A DNA stretch of 64,000 nucleotides from CAZAPG01 sp964486935 (GTDB taxonomy: Bacteria; Chloroflexota; Anaerolineae; 4572-78; J111): NCBI GenBank assembly GCA_964486935.1, contig CAZAPG010000038.1:4297-68296 (forward strand), given 5' to 3'. Every line of letters begins with the position of its first letter. Within the stretch, counting starts at the first letter, position 1. Under the pieces are notes generated by a model that was not told the origin of the DNA, made no database searches, and saw only the letters and a program-made list of their open reading frames with translations. Shown here piece after piece: positions 17,164-26,960 of the stretch. The translations under genes were made by a program, and so were the position numbers.

Positions 17164-17631
17164 ATGAGTCTTGAAAATGATCTGAAGAAAGAGCAGGTAA
17201 TTCACCTTGACCTCAGTCAATTTACCGCGGTAGAAGTTGGCACATCGGTCAGGGATACGGTTGAAGAGATGAGAAAGGCCGGCCATCACTGCGCTATTGT
17301 TACCAAAAAAGGCGCGCTCAAAGGCATTTTTACCGACCGTGACCTGATGCGCAAAGTAGTAGATACCCCAGACACCTGGGACCGCCCCATCGAAGAAGTA
17401 ATGACCCCCTCACCCATCACTGTTAATTCCAAAGACCCGGCAGATAAAGCCCTGGCCCTGATGCACGAGAAACATTTCCGCAATGTTCCCGTTGTAAACA
17501 ACAAAGGCAAAGTAATTGGCAACTTAACCCATCACGCCATCATCAAATATCTGGCCGACCGCTTTCCAGAATCAGTCTATAACCTGCCGCCAGACCCGGA
17601 CCGCGTTTCTGAAAACAGAGATGGCGCCTGA
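17164..17631 (+). CDS. Two-CBS-domain protein upstream of korAB
   Basis: A 155-residue soluble protein consisting of a CBS pair (about 20-75 and 82-140), each with the G-x-x-T-D-R-D-L or N-V-P-V-V pattern: GIFTDRDLMRKVV and FRNVPVVNNKGKVIGNLT. CBS pairs bind adenosine nucleotides and usually regulate a partner. It starts after AAAGGAATAATT. The korA promoter lies in the 126-nt gap after it, so it is separately transcribed or partly coupled. KorB itself ends in another CBS pair, which makes regulation of KorAB the likely role (inference). Confidence 0.88.
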   Translation: MSLENDLKKEQVIHLDLSQFTAVEVGTSVRDTVEEMRKAGHHCAIVTKKGALKGIFTDRDLMRKVVDTPDTWDRPIEEVMTPSPITVNSKDPADKALALMHEKHFRNVPVVNNKGKVIGNLTHHAIIKYLADRFPESVYNLPPDPDRVSENRDGA

Positions 17632-17682
17632 TAACTAAACCCGTAAATCTGCATTTTTTGTTATACGCTCATTTAAAATCTA

Positions 17683-17710
17683 TTGCATAACAGATTTCGC
17701 CATATATAAT
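17683..17710 (+). promoter_or_regulatory. Sigma70-type promoter of korAB
   Basis: TTGCAT at 17683-17688 and a perfect TATAAT at 17705-17710 with a 16-bp spacer. Transcription would start near 17717, about 40 nt before korA, whose GGAGG lies at 17743-17747. Confidence 0.75.
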
Positions 17711-17757
17711 AACATCATAAAGCATAAATTGAGCCTAGCCACGGAGGTAATTTTGTA

Positions 17758-19638
17758 ATGGCTGAAGCTAAACAAGCAGAAGTAGGACACATTGAATTTG
17801 AAGACGTTGATTCCGTAATTATTCGTTTTGCCGGCGACTCTGGCGATGGCATGCAATTAACCGGTACCCAATTTAGCAACACCTCGGCTGTTTTTGGTAA
17901 CGACATCAGCACCCTGCCCGACTTTCCGGCGGAAATTAGAGCGCCTGCCGGCACCCTGGCCGGCGTGAGTGGTTTTCAGGTAAATTTCTCCAGCGAAGAA
18001 ATTTTAACCCCCGGCGACGCGCCGCAGGTGCTGGTCGCCATGAACCCAGCCGCCCTCAAAGCCAACCTGCCCGATCTGGAATCTGGCGGTAAAATCATAA
18101 TCAACACCGACGCCTTTACCTCCAGCAACCTGAAAAAGGCCGGTTACGATAGCAACCCGCTGGAAGACGGCAGCCTTAAAGGGTACGAGATTTTTGAGCT
18201 ACCCATAACCACCCTTAACCGCAAAGCCATGGAGGGCATCGAGGGGTTAACTACTAAAGATATTGACCGTTGTAAAAACTTTTTTGCCCTGGGGTTGACT
18301 TTTTGGATTTATGACCGCCCGCTTAAAACCTCTCTCGAATTCATCGAGAAAAAATTTACCAAATTGCCCATCGTTGCCAAAGCCAACAAAATGGCCCTGG
18401 AAGCCGGCTACAACGTGGGCCACAACACCGAAGCCTTTCAAACCCGTTACCGCATTCGCCCGGCCCACCTTAGGCCCGGCATTTACCGGCGCGTAACCGG
18501 CAACGAAGCCCTGGCCATTGGGTTGGTAACAGCCGCCCAAAAAGCCGGCAAACCGCTGTTTTACGGCTCGTACCCCATTACCCCGGCCAGCGATATTTTG
18601 CACAGCCTGGCCGCGCTCAAACATTTTGACGTGCGCACCTTTCAGGCCGAAGATGAAATTGCCGCGGTGGGGTCAACCATTGGAGCGGCCTTTGGCGGCG
18701 CTTTTGCCGTAACCGGCAGCAGCGGCCCCGGCATTGCCCTAAAAAGCGAGGCCATTAACCTGGCCCTGGTGCTGGAATTACCGATGATTATTATCAATGT
18801 GCAGCGCGGCGGCCCCAGCACCGGCCTGCCCACCAAAACCGAGCAATCGGACCTGTTGCAGGTAATGTACGGGCGCAACGGCGAAAGCCCCATCCCCATT
18901 ATTGCCCCGGCCACCCCCGCCGATTGTTTTGACACGGCCATTGAAGCCTTCCGCATGGCGGTGCGGGCCACCACGCCGGTATTTATTTTGAGCGACGGTT
19001 ATTTAGCAAACAGCGCCGAACCCTGGCTCATCCCTAACCCGGATGAAATTGAACCGATTGTGGTCACGCACCCTGCCGCCGCTACCAACGGCTCAGATAA
19101 TGGATTTTTACCCTACCAGCGCGATCCTGAAACGATGGGTCGCCCCTGGGCCATTCCGGGAACGCCCGGCCTGGAGCACCGTCTGGGCGGATTGGGCAAG
19201 CAGCCCGAAACCGGTAATGTGTCATACCTGCCCCACGAGCATGAACAAATGGTTTTAGACCGGGCCAAAAAAGTGGCCAAACTGGCCGACATCATTCCGC
19301 TGCAAGAGGTGTTTGGGCCAGAAGAAGGCGACCTGCTGGTAGTTACCTGGGGCAGCACCTTTGGCGCGGCGCGCTCTGCCGTAGCCCGGCTGCGCCGTAA
19401 AGGACACGCCATTTCTCACACGCATGTGCGCTATCTCAACCCCTTCCCGCGCAACCTGGGCAGCATCTTGAGCAAGTTCAATCGCATTTTGGTGCCGGAG
19501 ATGAATATGGGCCAGCTAACCACGCTGCTCCGGGCCAAATATTACGGCACCCAAACCTTTATTCCGTATCCAAAGGTACAGGGTAGGCCCTTTACCATCA
19601 GAGAAATTGTCAGCAAAATAGAGTCACTGTTGGCTTAA
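17758..19638 (+). CDS. korA: 2-oxoacid (2-oxoglutarate):ferredoxin oxidoreductase, alpha subunit
   Basis: Gamma-alpha fused subunit, 626 residues. The N-terminal gamma domain opens [15 protein letters not shown]. The alpha part contains [14 protein letters not shown] and [20 protein letters not shown], which bind substrate and the TPP pyrimidine. With KorB it interconverts a 2-oxoacid plus CoA and an acyl-CoA, reducing ferredoxin. The KorA/KorB type favours 2-oxoglutarate, but the substrate is inferred. The gene is followed by korB at 19 nt. Confidence 0.92.
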   Translation: MAEAKQAEVGHIEFEDVDSVIIRFAGDSGDGMQLTGTQFSNTSAVFGNDISTLPDFPAEIRAPAGTLAGVSGFQVNFSSEEILTPGDAPQVLVAMNPAALKANLPDLESGGKIIINTDAFTSSNLKKAGYDSNPLEDGSLKGYEIFELPITTLNRKAMEGIEGLTTKDIDRCKNFFALGLTFWIYDRPLKTSLEFIEKKFTKLPIVAKANKMALEAGYNVGHNTEAFQTRYRIRPAHLRPGIYRRVTGNEALAIGLVTAAQKAGKPLFYGSYPITPASDILHSLAALKHFDVRTFQAEDEIAAVGSTIGAAFGGAFAVTGSSGPGIALKSEAINLALVLELPMIIINVQRGGPSTGLPTKTEQSDLLQVMYGRNGESPIPIIAPATPADCFDTAIEAFRMAVRATTPVFILSDGYLANSAEPWLIPNPDEIEPIVVTHPAAATNGSDNGFLPYQRDPETMGRPWAIPGTPGLEHRLGGLGKQPETGNVSYLPHEHEQMVLDRAKKVAKLADIIPLQEVFGPEEGDLLVVTWGSTFGAARSAVARLRRKGHAISHTHVRYLNPFPRNLGSILSKFNRILVPEMNMGQLTTLLRAKYYGTQTFIPYPKVQGRPFTIREIVSKIESLLA

Positions 19639-19657
19639 ACAGGGAGATGATAAAGTT

Positions 19658-21163
19658 ATGAGCGATGTAATTCAATTAACCCGTAAAGATTTTGTTTCTG
19701 ACCAAACGGTGCGCTGGTGCCCCGGCTGCGGGGATTATGCAATTTTAGCCCAAATGCAAAAAGTGTTGCCAGATTTGGGCATCCCCAGAGAAAAAATTGT
19801 CTTTATCTCCGGCATTGGTTGCTCCAGCCGCTTTCCCTATTATATGAATACCTACGGCATCCACAGTATTCACGGGCGCGCCCCCACCCTGGCCACCGGC
19901 CTGAAGCTGGCCAACCCGGATTTGAGCGTGTGGGTCATCACCGGCGATGGCGACGGCCTGTCGATTGGCGGCAATCATCTGCTGCACACGCTGCGCCGCA
20001 ATGTTGATATCAACATCATCCTGTTCAACAACCGCATTTACGGCCTGACCAAAGGCCAGTACTCGCCCACCTCGCTGCAAGGGCACCGCACCAAATCATC
20101 GCCCATGGGGTCGGTCGAGCAGCCGCTCAACCCCATGTCGGTTGCCATTGGGGCCGAAGCCACCTTTATTGCCCGCACTGTAGATACCAACGTCAACCAC
20201 ATGGCCGAAATTTTAAAACGCGCAGCCGAGCACAAAGGCACCTCGTTTGTGGAAATCTACCAGAACTGCGTTATCTTTAACGACGGCGCCTGGAGCTACG
20301 CCACCGACCGAGAATTAAAATCTGAAACCATTTTAGAACTGGAACACGGCAAACCCATGATCTTTGGCAAAAACAAAGACAGGGGCATTCGCCTTAACGA
20401 GCTAACCCCGGAAGTCGTCTCGCTGGATATTGTGGCCAAAGAAGATTTGCTGGTTCACCGCGAAGACGCCACAGAACCCAGCCTGGCCTACATGCTCAGC
20501 CGCATGCGCCAGCCGGAGTTCCCGGAGCCTATTGGCGTGTTCCGCTGCATTGACAGGGCTGTGTACGAAACAGGCGTTATTGGACAGGTTCAACAAGCCA
20601 TCGAGCAAAGAGGCAAAGGCAACCTGCGCGCCCTCTACAGCGCCGCCGACACCTGGGAAGTCTCCAGCGAGTTTGACGATGAATATCTGGGCGTCATCTT
20701 CCACGGCGAAGGCACCTCAACTCCCCAGGTAGGCCATTCATTGCTAACCGATACCCTGGCCGCGCTCAAACCCAAAAAACCGCTCACCGCTCATGTTGAC
20801 ATCTCGCTGGCCGAAGCCGCCGCCAAACTGAAAGACCTCAACGTTGGCTTTTTGGCCCTGGTAGACGATGACGGCAGGCTGGTGGGCGTTTTTACCGAAG
20901 GCGACCTGTTTACCAAGGTAGCCTGCAAAATTGAAGACCTGGGCAAAGAAAAAGTTAAAGATTATATGACTTCTCAGGTAACTACCGTCAAGGCCAATAC
21001 CAGCATTGCCTACGCCCTGCACCTCATGTCAATCCATCACTTCCGCCACCTGCCCATTGTGGATGACGAAGGCCGGCCCCAGGGGGTCATCTCCTTCCGC
21101 TCGGTGGTGCATTATATTGAAGAAAACTTTACCAACCAGAACGGCCAGAACGGAAAAGGATAG
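19658..21163 (+). CDS. korB: 2-oxoacid:ferredoxin oxidoreductase beta subunit fused to a CBS pair
   Basis: A 501-residue protein against about 280-340 for ordinary KorB. Residues 1-330 are the TPP subunit: RWCPGCGDYAIL, GIGCSSRFPYYMNTYGIHS, ITGDGDGLSIGGN (TPP-Mg motif) and VEIYQNCVIFND supply the [4Fe-4S] cysteines. Residues about 370-495 form two CBS domains (GFLALVDDDGRLVGVFTEGD and HFRHLPIVDDEG). The fusion suggests adenylate control of carbon flux through the enzyme. The upstream gene at 17164 encodes a similar free CBS pair. A strong terminator follows. Confidence 0.93.
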   Translation: MSDVIQLTRKDFVSDQTVRWCPGCGDYAILAQMQKVLPDLGIPREKIVFISGIGCSSRFPYYMNTYGIHSIHGRAPTLATGLKLANPDLSVWVITGDGDGLSIGGNHLLHTLRRNVDINIILFNNRIYGLTKGQYSPTSLQGHRTKSSPMGSVEQPLNPMSVAIGAEATFIARTVDTNVNHMAEILKRAAEHKGTSFVEIYQNCVIFNDGAWSYATDRELKSETILELEHGKPMIFGKNKDRGIRLNELTPEVVSLDIVAKEDLLVHREDATEPSLAYMLSRMRQPEFPEPIGVFRCIDRAVYETGVIGQVQQAIEQRGKGNLRALYSAADTWEVSSEFDDEYLGVIFHGEGTSTPQVGHSLLTDTLAALKPKKPLTAHVDISLAEAAAKLKDLNVGFLALVDDDGRLVGVFTEGDLFTKVACKIEDLGKEKVKDYMTSQVTTVKANTSIAYALHLMSIHHFRHLPIVDDEGRPQGVISFRSVVHYIEENFTNQNGQNGKG

Positions 21164-21187
21164 TTTTCTGTTCGACACGTAACCAGA

Positions 21188-21221
21188 ACGGCCTCCGCCA
21201 AAAACCGGAGGCCGTTTTTTA
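21188..21221 (+). terminator. Rho-independent terminator after korB
   Basis: ACGGCCTCCG pairs with CGGAGGCCGT across an 8-nt A-rich loop, followed directly by TTTTTT. It ends 7 nt before the queG start, so queG needs readthrough or an internal promoter. Confidence 0.92.
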
Positions 21222-21227
21222 TCTGAT

Positions 21228-22322
21228 ATGACCCTCACCCACCGCATCAAAGAAAAAGCATACGAGCTGGGCTTTGATTTGATTGGCATTGCCCCCGCCG
21301 AACGCGCCCCCCACGCCCAGGCTTACCATCGCTGGCTGGCCAGCAACTATCACGCCGACATGCAGTGGCTAGGCCAAAACCCTGAGCGGCGCGTAGACCC
21401 CCGCCAGGTAGTACCCGGCGCGCGCTCGGTGGTGGTGGTCGGCCTTTCTTATTTTGCCCTAAACCCGCCCGCCGAATTGTGGAACGACCCCTCGCGCGGG
21501 CGAATTGCCCGCTACGCCTGGGGGCCGGATTATCACGACATCATGCTGCCCCGCCTGCGCCAGTTTGGCGATTTTGTTGAACAAGAAAGCGGGCGCCCCC
21601 TCAACCGGCGGGCCTATGTTGACACCGGCCCGGTGCTGGAGCGAGATTTTGCCGCGCAGGCCGGCCTGGGCTTTATCGGCAAAAATACGCTGCTCATCAA
21701 CCCTCAAATCGGCTCGTATCTGTTTTTGGGCGAGGTGCTGGTTGATGTTGATTTGGAATACGACGAGCCGGCCCGCGACGGCGGGGCCAGTTGCCAAATT
21801 GACCCGCCCGGCGAGTCGAAACGGGTGGGCACGTGCGGCAACTGCACCCGCTGCCTGACAATTTGCCCCACCCACGCCTTCCCCGCGCCTTACATTTTAG
21901 ATAGCAACCGCTGTATCTCTTATTTGACTATTGAGTTGAAGGGGGCTATTCCGCCAGAGTTGCGCCCTTTACTGGGCAACTGGATTTTTGGCTGCGATGA
22001 GTGTCAGGAGGTTTGCCCCTGGGTGCGCCGCTTTTCGCGTCCAACCGGCGAAGATTTTTTGCGCTACAACCCCGATTGGGTTGCGCCCCGGCTGGTCGAT
22101 TTGATGGCGCTGGACAATGCGGCTTTTAATGCCCGCTTCAAAGGGACGCCCCTCAAACGGGCCAAACGGCGGGGCTTGTTGCGTAACGTGGCTGTGGCGC
22201 TGGGCAACTGGGGCAACCCGCAGGCTCTGCCTGTTTTAGAGCAGGCCGCTAATGACCCGGAGCCGCTGATTAGAGAACACGCAACCTGGGCCATTGAACA
22301 AATAAAGGCCAAAATTTTTTAA
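21228..22322 (+). CDS. queG: Epoxyqueuosine reductase QueG
   Basis: Cobalamin- and Fe-S-dependent enzyme that reduces epoxyqueuosine to queuosine in tRNA; 364 residues, normal length. The N-terminal domain includes LGFDLIGIAPAE and RRAYVDTGPVLERD, the latter with the conserved catalytic Asp. Two clusters are marked by CGNCTRCLTICP near 203 and CDECQEVCPW near 256. A HEAT-like helical repeat closes the protein (RRGLLRNVAVALGNWGNPQA). It begins just behind the korB terminator and is convergent with the cupin gene. Confidence 0.95.
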   Translation: MTLTHRIKEKAYELGFDLIGIAPAERAPHAQAYHRWLASNYHADMQWLGQNPERRVDPRQVVPGARSVVVVGLSYFALNPPAELWNDPSRGRIARYAWGPDYHDIMLPRLRQFGDFVEQESGRPLNRRAYVDTGPVLERDFAAQAGLGFIGKNTLLINPQIGSYLFLGEVLVDVDLEYDEPARDGGASCQIDPPGESKRVGTCGNCTRCLTICPTHAFPAPYILDSNRCISYLTIELKGAIPPELRPLLGNWIFGCDECQEVCPWVRRFSRPTGEDFLRYNPDWVAPRLVDLMALDNAAFNARFKGTPLKRAKRRGLLRNVAVALGNWGNPQALPVLEQAANDPEPLIREHATWAIEQIKAKIF

Positions 22323-22342
22323 CGCGGCCAAAGCGGGTTTAG

Positions 22343-22705
22343 TTATATCCACTCGTCACTGGCTGTAAGTTCTCCGCCGGCGTTGCCGGTGTTAACCGTG
22401 CCGGCCGGCTCCACCAGCAGCATTTGACAGACCTGCTCGGCGTAGGGTTTGTGTTCTACCCCACGGGGGACAACGCACATCTCGCCCGTTTTTAAATTGA
22501 CTTCTCCATCCCGAAATTCAATTGTCATTTGCCCGGCCAGAACAATAAATACCTCGTCGGTGTCGGGGTGGCTGTGCCACACAAAATCTCCCTGCATTTT
22601 TACCAGTTTGAAATGGTAATCATTCATTTGAGCGATAATTTTGGGGGACCAGTGCTGTGAGAATTCGGATAACTTGTCGGCAAAATTGATGGCTACAGGT
22701 TTCAT
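22343..22705 (-). CDS. Cupin-fold protein
   Basis: A 120-residue single-domain cupin from ATG 22705 (GAGG upstream); longer upstream frames overlap the dprA-like gene and are rejected. Motif 1 is [20 protein letters not shown] with H, H, E metal ligands and motif 2 [13 protein letters not shown] with the final His. Similar small cupins are often of unknown function or bind sugars. It follows the dprA-like stop by 19 nt, so the two are likely co-transcribed. Confidence 0.85.
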   Translation of the reverse strand: MKPVAINFADKLSEFSQHWSPKIIAQMNDYHFKLVKMQGDFVWHSHPDTDEVFIVLAGQMTIEFRDGEVNLKTGEMCVVPRGVEHKPYAEQVCQMLLVEPAGTVNTGNAGGELTASDEWI

Positions 22706-22724
22706 AAGCAGTTCCTCATCCAGG

Positions 22725-23852
22725 TTACGAGTCATTTTTGTTTGATTTTTTCTGCAACCGGCTGCGAAGAATTTCTGGAATCTCGCCCCCCAACGAGAGC
22801 ACTTCGATAGCTTCGTCACTATCCAGGGGGGGAACTTCTTCAATGCGCAGGCTGTAATCTTCATCGGATTGGGGCGGGTCGGCGGGGGCGGTGGTTGTTA
22901 GCGGGGCCGCTACCAAATCGGCGGGCAACTCCTCTTCATCGGCTTCTTGCATAGCTACATCAACCAGCGCCTGCTGCACAAATTCAACCACTTCGCCGGG
23001 GTCGGTTAGCAAGAGCGCGCCGCGTTCAAGCAGCATGCGGTTGCCGGCGGTATCGGCTTTGACAAACACGGGCAGGCCGCGCTCAAGGGCGGCTGTAGCG
23101 CGGGCCTCGGCGTCGTCGTCGCTTTCGGGGATGAGCAGGGCCATAGTCAGGTAGTCGATAATTAAATTGCGGGCCTCGGCCAGCTTGTCGTGGTAGGGGG
23201 TATCGGGGGCAAAGGGGCTAACCAGCACGGTGCGCCCGGCCTGCACGGCGGGTTCCAACACCTGAGTGGTTTTGATAAAGGCGCTCAAACCCATCGGCAG
23301 CACGGCCACGGTAAAGCCGTTTTGAGTGGTCAACATTGTTTCAAACGTTTCCCGGTCAAGGCCGCGCCCGTAACCGCTAACCAGGCCAATGTCTTCGGCT
23401 TCCAGGGTGTCCATCAGGTTGTTGATAAATTCGGTGGTGGTTTCATCGGTATCCTGACGCCCCAGCATGGTAACGGCGGGTTGGTTCAGCAGGCGGGCGG
23501 GACCGCGAACCCACAACACCAGGGGATGCATGGCCGGAGCCAGGGTGTAAATGAGCCGCCGGGGATATCGCCGGCCGGTGCGAATAATCGGTTCGATGCC
23601 TTCGCTTTGCCACTGGGCCAGCAACCCGGCCTGTTTATCCAGCTTTTTGGCCGCGCCGAGGAGCTGGTTGGCCTCGTGGTCGGGCAGGCCAAAGGTGGTC
23701 GATAAATCGAGCGGGGTGAGGGCAAACAGTTCTGCCAGGCTGCGCTTTTCGGTAATGCACCAGCGCTGGATGATGGGTTTGACCAGGTTGAGTTTTAAGC
23801 CGCTTTCGTTGATAAGGGTCAGCCAGTAAACAATTTCTGAGTGATTAGCCAT
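22725..23852 (-). CDS. DprA/Smf-like DNA-processing protein
   Basis: A 375-residue Rossmann-fold protein. The core includes [22 protein letters not shown], then [17 protein letters not shown] (VSGLARGID in standard DprA) and [12 protein letters not shown]. DprA loads RecA on incoming single-stranded DNA. Differences from the standard are [11 protein letters not shown] in place of the usual V-G-S/T-R and an acidic, Pro-rich tail of about 60 residues. An N-terminal helical part (1-95) is SAM-like. It may be a divergent paralogue rather than the competence protein. Confidence 0.75.
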   Translation of the reverse strand: MANHSEIVYWLTLINESGLKLNLVKPIIQRWCITEKRSLAELFALTPLDLSTTFGLPDHEANQLLGAAKKLDKQAGLLAQWQSEGIEPIIRTGRRYPRRLIYTLAPAMHPLVLWVRGPARLLNQPAVTMLGRQDTDETTTEFINNLMDTLEAEDIGLVSGYGRGLDRETFETMLTTQNGFTVAVLPMGLSAFIKTTQVLEPAVQAGRTVLVSPFAPDTPYHDKLAEARNLIIDYLTMALLIPESDDDAEARATAALERGLPVFVKADTAGNRMLLERGALLLTDPGEVVEFVQQALVDVAMQEADEEELPADLVAAPLTTTAPADPPQSDEDYSLRIEEVPPLDSDEAIEVLSLGGEIPEILRSRLQKKSNKNDS

Positions 23853-23921
23853 AATGCGCTCTGTGAAATTAGAAAATATGTTCTTATATAGTAACCTATT
23901 TTGCTCTAAAAAGCCAACAAG

Positions 23922-24650
23922 TTATTGCACATTCAGGCGAATAACGCAGGGGTTGGGAAAGTTGCCGGTTTGGTCAACCACCACCAGCCTGAACTCGTAG
24001 ACGCCGGGCGGCACGGTATCAGAGTTCCAAGAGCCGAGTACGCCTTCGGCCACGCTGGCGTTATATAAATTGATAAAGACCCACTCGTCGGCAGAGGGAA
24101 CCCGAAACTCAAATTTGTAGTAATCAAAATTATCAATGGTAGCCGCGCCTCTAATTTGCACCACGCCGTCTACGTCGGCGCCATCGCCCGGTTGGGTAAT
24201 TCTAACGCCGGGGTTGGGGCAATTAGGAACCTGCCCCACCGATACGTTGGGGGTAGGGGTGGGGGTATCGAGAATTATCTCTACGGTGGGCGCTACGGTT
24301 GGCGTTGGGGTTGAGGTAGGCGTTGGGGTGGGCAGCAGGGGCGGCGGCGTTGGGGTGGGCGGCAGGGCCACAATAGGGGTAGGGGTCGGGGTGTCGGGCA
24401 GAGGGGGTACAATTTCGGGCGTAATCAGGCTAAGATAATAAACGCCCATCATCAGCGCCAGCACAATTACAAACCCGGTAAAGGCGCGGGTCATGCGCAC
24501 GGTGGCGTTTTCGCGTTCCAGCGTAAAAATAGAGCGCGACCGGTCTCGACGGGCCAGCCACATCAAACGCACAAAAAAAAGGGCAATGAACCCCAAAATT
24601 ACATAAAGCCAGGTATCGAGAACCGCAATTGGCCTGAGAAATTCTAGCAT
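23922..24650 (-). CDS. Membrane-anchored protein with Pro-Thr linker
   Basis: A 242-residue protein. Two helices at about 13-33 and 55-76 are followed by a long Pro-Thr repeat stretch (about 82-135, with TPTP blocks), then an exterior domain of about 100 residues with two Cys near each end (NCPNPGVRITQPGDGADVDG ... NPCVIRLNV). The outer domain resembles a beta-sandwich Ig-like or carbohydrate-binding fold. Similar PTP-rich surface proteins are common in Chloroflexota. The function is unknown. Confidence 0.7.
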   Translation of the reverse strand: MLEFLRPIAVLDTWLYVILGFIALFFVRLMWLARRDRSRSIFTLERENATVRMTRAFTGFVIVLALMMGVYYLSLITPEIVPPLPDTPTPTPIVALPPTPTPPPLLPTPTPTSTPTPTVAPTVEIILDTPTPTPNVSVGQVPNCPNPGVRITQPGDGADVDGVVQIRGAATIDNFDYYKFEFRVPSADEWVFINLYNASVAEGVLGSWNSDTVPPGVYEFRLVVVDQTGNFPNPCVIRLNVQ

Positions 24651-24654
24651 AAGG

Positions 24655-24707
24655 GTTTGTATACTCTTAAGTCAGGTGATTTTTGTCAAGGCTTAGAGTA
24701 TACAAAC
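24655..24707. promoter_or_regulatory. Inverted repeat with TTGACA between two genes
   Basis: GTTTGTATACTCT (24655-24667) pairs perfectly with AGAGTATACAAAC (24695-24707). The loop carries TTGACA on the minus strand (24687-24682), 20 bp from TATACA. It may be a promoter whose -10 lies in the stem, controlling the PTP-rich gene, or an operator. The 20-bp spacing is too long for a standard promoter, so the call is tentative. Confidence 0.45.
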
Positions 24708-24752
24708 AGGCATAAATAGAGGCAAATTGCCTGAAAGATTCAACCTTGTTGC

Positions 24753-25610
24753 CTAAGCCATTTGGGCCAAAATGCCCTTTAAGAGCAGCATCAATTTGGG
24801 CACAATAATTTTGCCGGTTTCCAGCACCTCTTCGTGGCTGGTTTCGGCCTTGGAGGTGGTTTCTTGAATGGAGATATTGGTAATGCTGCTAATGCCCAGC
24901 ACCCGTAGGCCGCCGTGGCTGGCTACGGTGGCCTCTGGGGCGGTTGACATACCCACGGCGTCGACCCCAATAATTTTAAGAAAGCGGATTTCGGCGGGCG
25001 TTTCAAACGCGGGGCCGGCTACGCAGGCATAAACCCCTTCTTGCAGAGTTATTTTTTGCTCGGCAGCGACCCGCCGGGCCAGGTCAATCAGTTCAGCATC
25101 GTACACGTGGGTCATACTGGGAAAGCGAAGGCCGAATTCATCTAAATTGGGGCCGCGCAGCGGGTGATGGCCGGCCATGCCTACAAAATTGAGATGGTCG
25201 GTAATGAGCATTAAATCGCCGGCCCGAAAGTTACGGTTGATACCGCCGGCGGCGTTGGTAACAATTAAGGTTTTGAGGCCCATCACCTGCATCACCCGCA
25301 CCGGAAAAGTGATATGCTGCGGCGAGTAGCCTTCGTAAAAGTGAGAGCGCCCCTGCATTACCATCACCATTTGGCCGGCCAGTTGGCCTATGACCAGCCG
25401 GCCGGCGTGTCCCTGCACCCCGGAGTGGGGAAAGTTGGGAATTTCCTGGTAAGGGATATTAACAGCCGATTCAATCTCATCGGCCAGCGGGCTAAGGCCG
25501 GAACCTAAAATAAGGGCAATTGTGGGCCGGTGTTGGGTTTGGCCAGAAATGTAATCGGCGGCCTGTTTGAATTCGTCGTAATCAAAAAAACTTTTGGATT
25601 TGATTTTCAT
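24753..25610 (-). CDS. Purine-nucleoside phosphorylase
   Basis: A 285-residue trimeric-type PNP that phosphorolyses purine nucleosides to base and ribose-1-phosphate in the salvage pathway. Conserved blocks: IALILGSGLSPLA (phosphate loop), VMQGRSHFYEGYSP, NAAGGINRNF, GPAFETPAEIRFLKIIGVD and VGMSTAPE, then SITNISIQETTSKAETSHEE. The final segment is that of trimeric guanosine/inosine-specific enzymes. A tyrosine recombinase gene lies 93 nt upstream, probably unrelated. Confidence 0.94.
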   Translation of the reverse strand: MKIKSKSFFDYDEFKQAADYISGQTQHRPTIALILGSGLSPLADEIESAVNIPYQEIPNFPHSGVQGHAGRLVIGQLAGQMVMVMQGRSHFYEGYSPQHITFPVRVMQVMGLKTLIVTNAAGGINRNFRAGDLMLITDHLNFVGMAGHHPLRGPNLDEFGLRFPSMTHVYDAELIDLARRVAAEQKITLQEGVYACVAGPAFETPAEIRFLKIIGVDAVGMSTAPEATVASHGGLRVLGISSITNISIQETTSKAETSHEEVLETGKIIVPKLMLLLKGILAQMA

Positions 25611-25703
25611 TGGTTAATTTCCCCCGACATAAAATAAAAAATGCAGAGTGATGCGTGGCTCTGCATTTTGTTGTCAATTGACAATCATGGCAATTGGACA
25701 GGT

Positions 25704-26591
25704 TTATTTTTCCTCTTCTTTTTCCTGAAGGTGGGCGTATACCTGGGTGGTAGAAATATTGGCATGTCCCAATAGTTTTTGAATATCTTGCAGCGATTTG
25801 CCCTGGCTTAATTTGTGGGCGGCAAAAGAGTGGCGCAGGGTGTGAGGCGTCACTTCAGAGGAGATGCCCACCGCTTCTACATAATGTTTAATAATCAGCC
25901 ACAGCCCCTGGCGGGTCAGCCGTTGCCCCCGATTGTTTAAGAACATGGCCTGTTCGTTGGGGTCGTGCACCAGTTGCTCGCGGGCGTTGTCAATATAAAT
26001 TCTTAGAGTTTCAAGCACCTTGCCGTTGAGGGGGATTTCTCGCTCTTTGCTGGCCCGTTTGCCCCGCACCCACACTTTACCGCCGTTATTTTCAAACTCC
26101 ACGTCAGACACATCCAGCGATACCAGTTCGGTAACGCGCATACCCGAGGCATAAAGCATTTCTAACAGCGCCAAATCTCGTTGAGATTTTGGGCCGCTTT
26201 CTTCGGCGGGGGCGTTAAGCAGCCGGTCAATCTCGCCGGGGGAGATGGCTTTGGGCAGCCGTTTTTTAACTTTGGGCGAATCGAGGGTAAAGGTGGGGTC
26301 TTCTTTAATAACGCTTTCGGCCATTAAAAAATGAAAATACGATTTAATAGCGGCAACTTTTCTGGCAACGGTTGAGGAAGTATACCCGCTACCTTCTTTA
26401 AGATGCTCGATATAATTGGTGATGGCATCTTTATCGATATCGGTCCAGTTTTCTGGCTTCTCTCCGTCCATATCTTCAGAAATAAACTGAAAAAACTGGT
26501 TGAGGTCATTCTGGTAGGCGGCAATAGTATTTTCAGCGTACTTCTTTTCTTCCTCAAGGAATTTCAGAAAATCCTGGATATTCTCTTTCAT
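25704..26591 (-). CDS. XerC/XerD-type tyrosine recombinase
   Basis: A 295-residue site-specific recombinase. N-terminal SAM-like DNA-binding domain (about 1-105) and catalytic domain. Catalytic residues by eye: R152 (YASGMRVTEL), K182, H250-x-x-R253 (HTLRHSFA), H276 (LLGHANIST) and nucleophile Y285. Length and motifs match the chromosome-dimer resolvases. No partner integration genes or att repeats are visible next to it, so the house-keeping role is more likely than phage integration. Its start follows AAGGAAACAATA. Confidence 0.92.
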   Translation of the reverse strand: MKENIQDFLKFLEEEKKYAENTIAAYQNDLNQFFQFISEDMDGEKPENWTDIDKDAITNYIEHLKEGSGYTSSTVARKVAAIKSYFHFLMAESVIKEDPTFTLDSPKVKKRLPKAISPGEIDRLLNAPAEESGPKSQRDLALLEMLYASGMRVTELVSLDVSDVEFENNGGKVWVRGKRASKEREIPLNGKVLETLRIYIDNAREQLVHDPNEQAMFLNNRGQRLTRQGLWLIIKHYVEAVGISSEVTPHTLRHSFAAHKLSQGKSLQDIQKLLGHANISTTQVYAHLQEKEEEK

Positions 26592-26960
26592 TATTGTTTC
26601 CTTATGCGGGTTTCATTGATATAACAACATAGCGGCGCGCTATCGGTTTGGTGTTAATGGGCTTTTGTTAACTTTGAAATCGCTCTGTGAGAGTAGACGA
26701 AGTTCGCTAACAACAAGGTGGCAATGTTGTTTTGCGCTAAAGTTACAGCCACATACACAGATAAAAAGGGGAATTAAGTAACCCCATTTTACCAAAACTT
26801 TTCATAACAATCAAGTCAAATTCAAGAATATGTAGAGCTAAAGTTAGAAAACCAGGGCATCAACCTGTATTCAGCTTAATTATGCCGATTTTTCTCTACC
26901 AGCGCGCAGTTGTGGTACAATGCTGCTCTATCTCTAAAGGTTATCTGTGAGGTTAATTTT
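26592..26960. other. Intergenic region between xer and the LysM lipoprotein
   Basis: Divergent spacer of 369 bp with no gene. It contains a short hairpin (AACAACA / TGTTGTT near 26711-26735), a GGGG...CCCC stem near 26772-26790, and a possible -10 box TACAAT near 26927 upstream of the GTG start. No -35 box is convincing. Confidence 0.5.

Noticed and set aside
21188..21221. Riboswitch before queG (preQ1 type)
   Set aside because: The only structure is the korB terminator; no preQ1 aptamer pattern is present in the short gap.
24230..24430. Tandem DNA repeat in the PTP-rich gene
   Set aside because: It is the coding sequence of a Pro-Thr linker; antisense frames rich in Val-Gly arise from it and are not genes.
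25704..26591. Integrase of an element inserted at the tRNA gene
   Set aside because: The recombinase has chromosomal XerC/D-like length and is 2 kb from the tRNA with ordinary genes between. No att repeat was found by eye.
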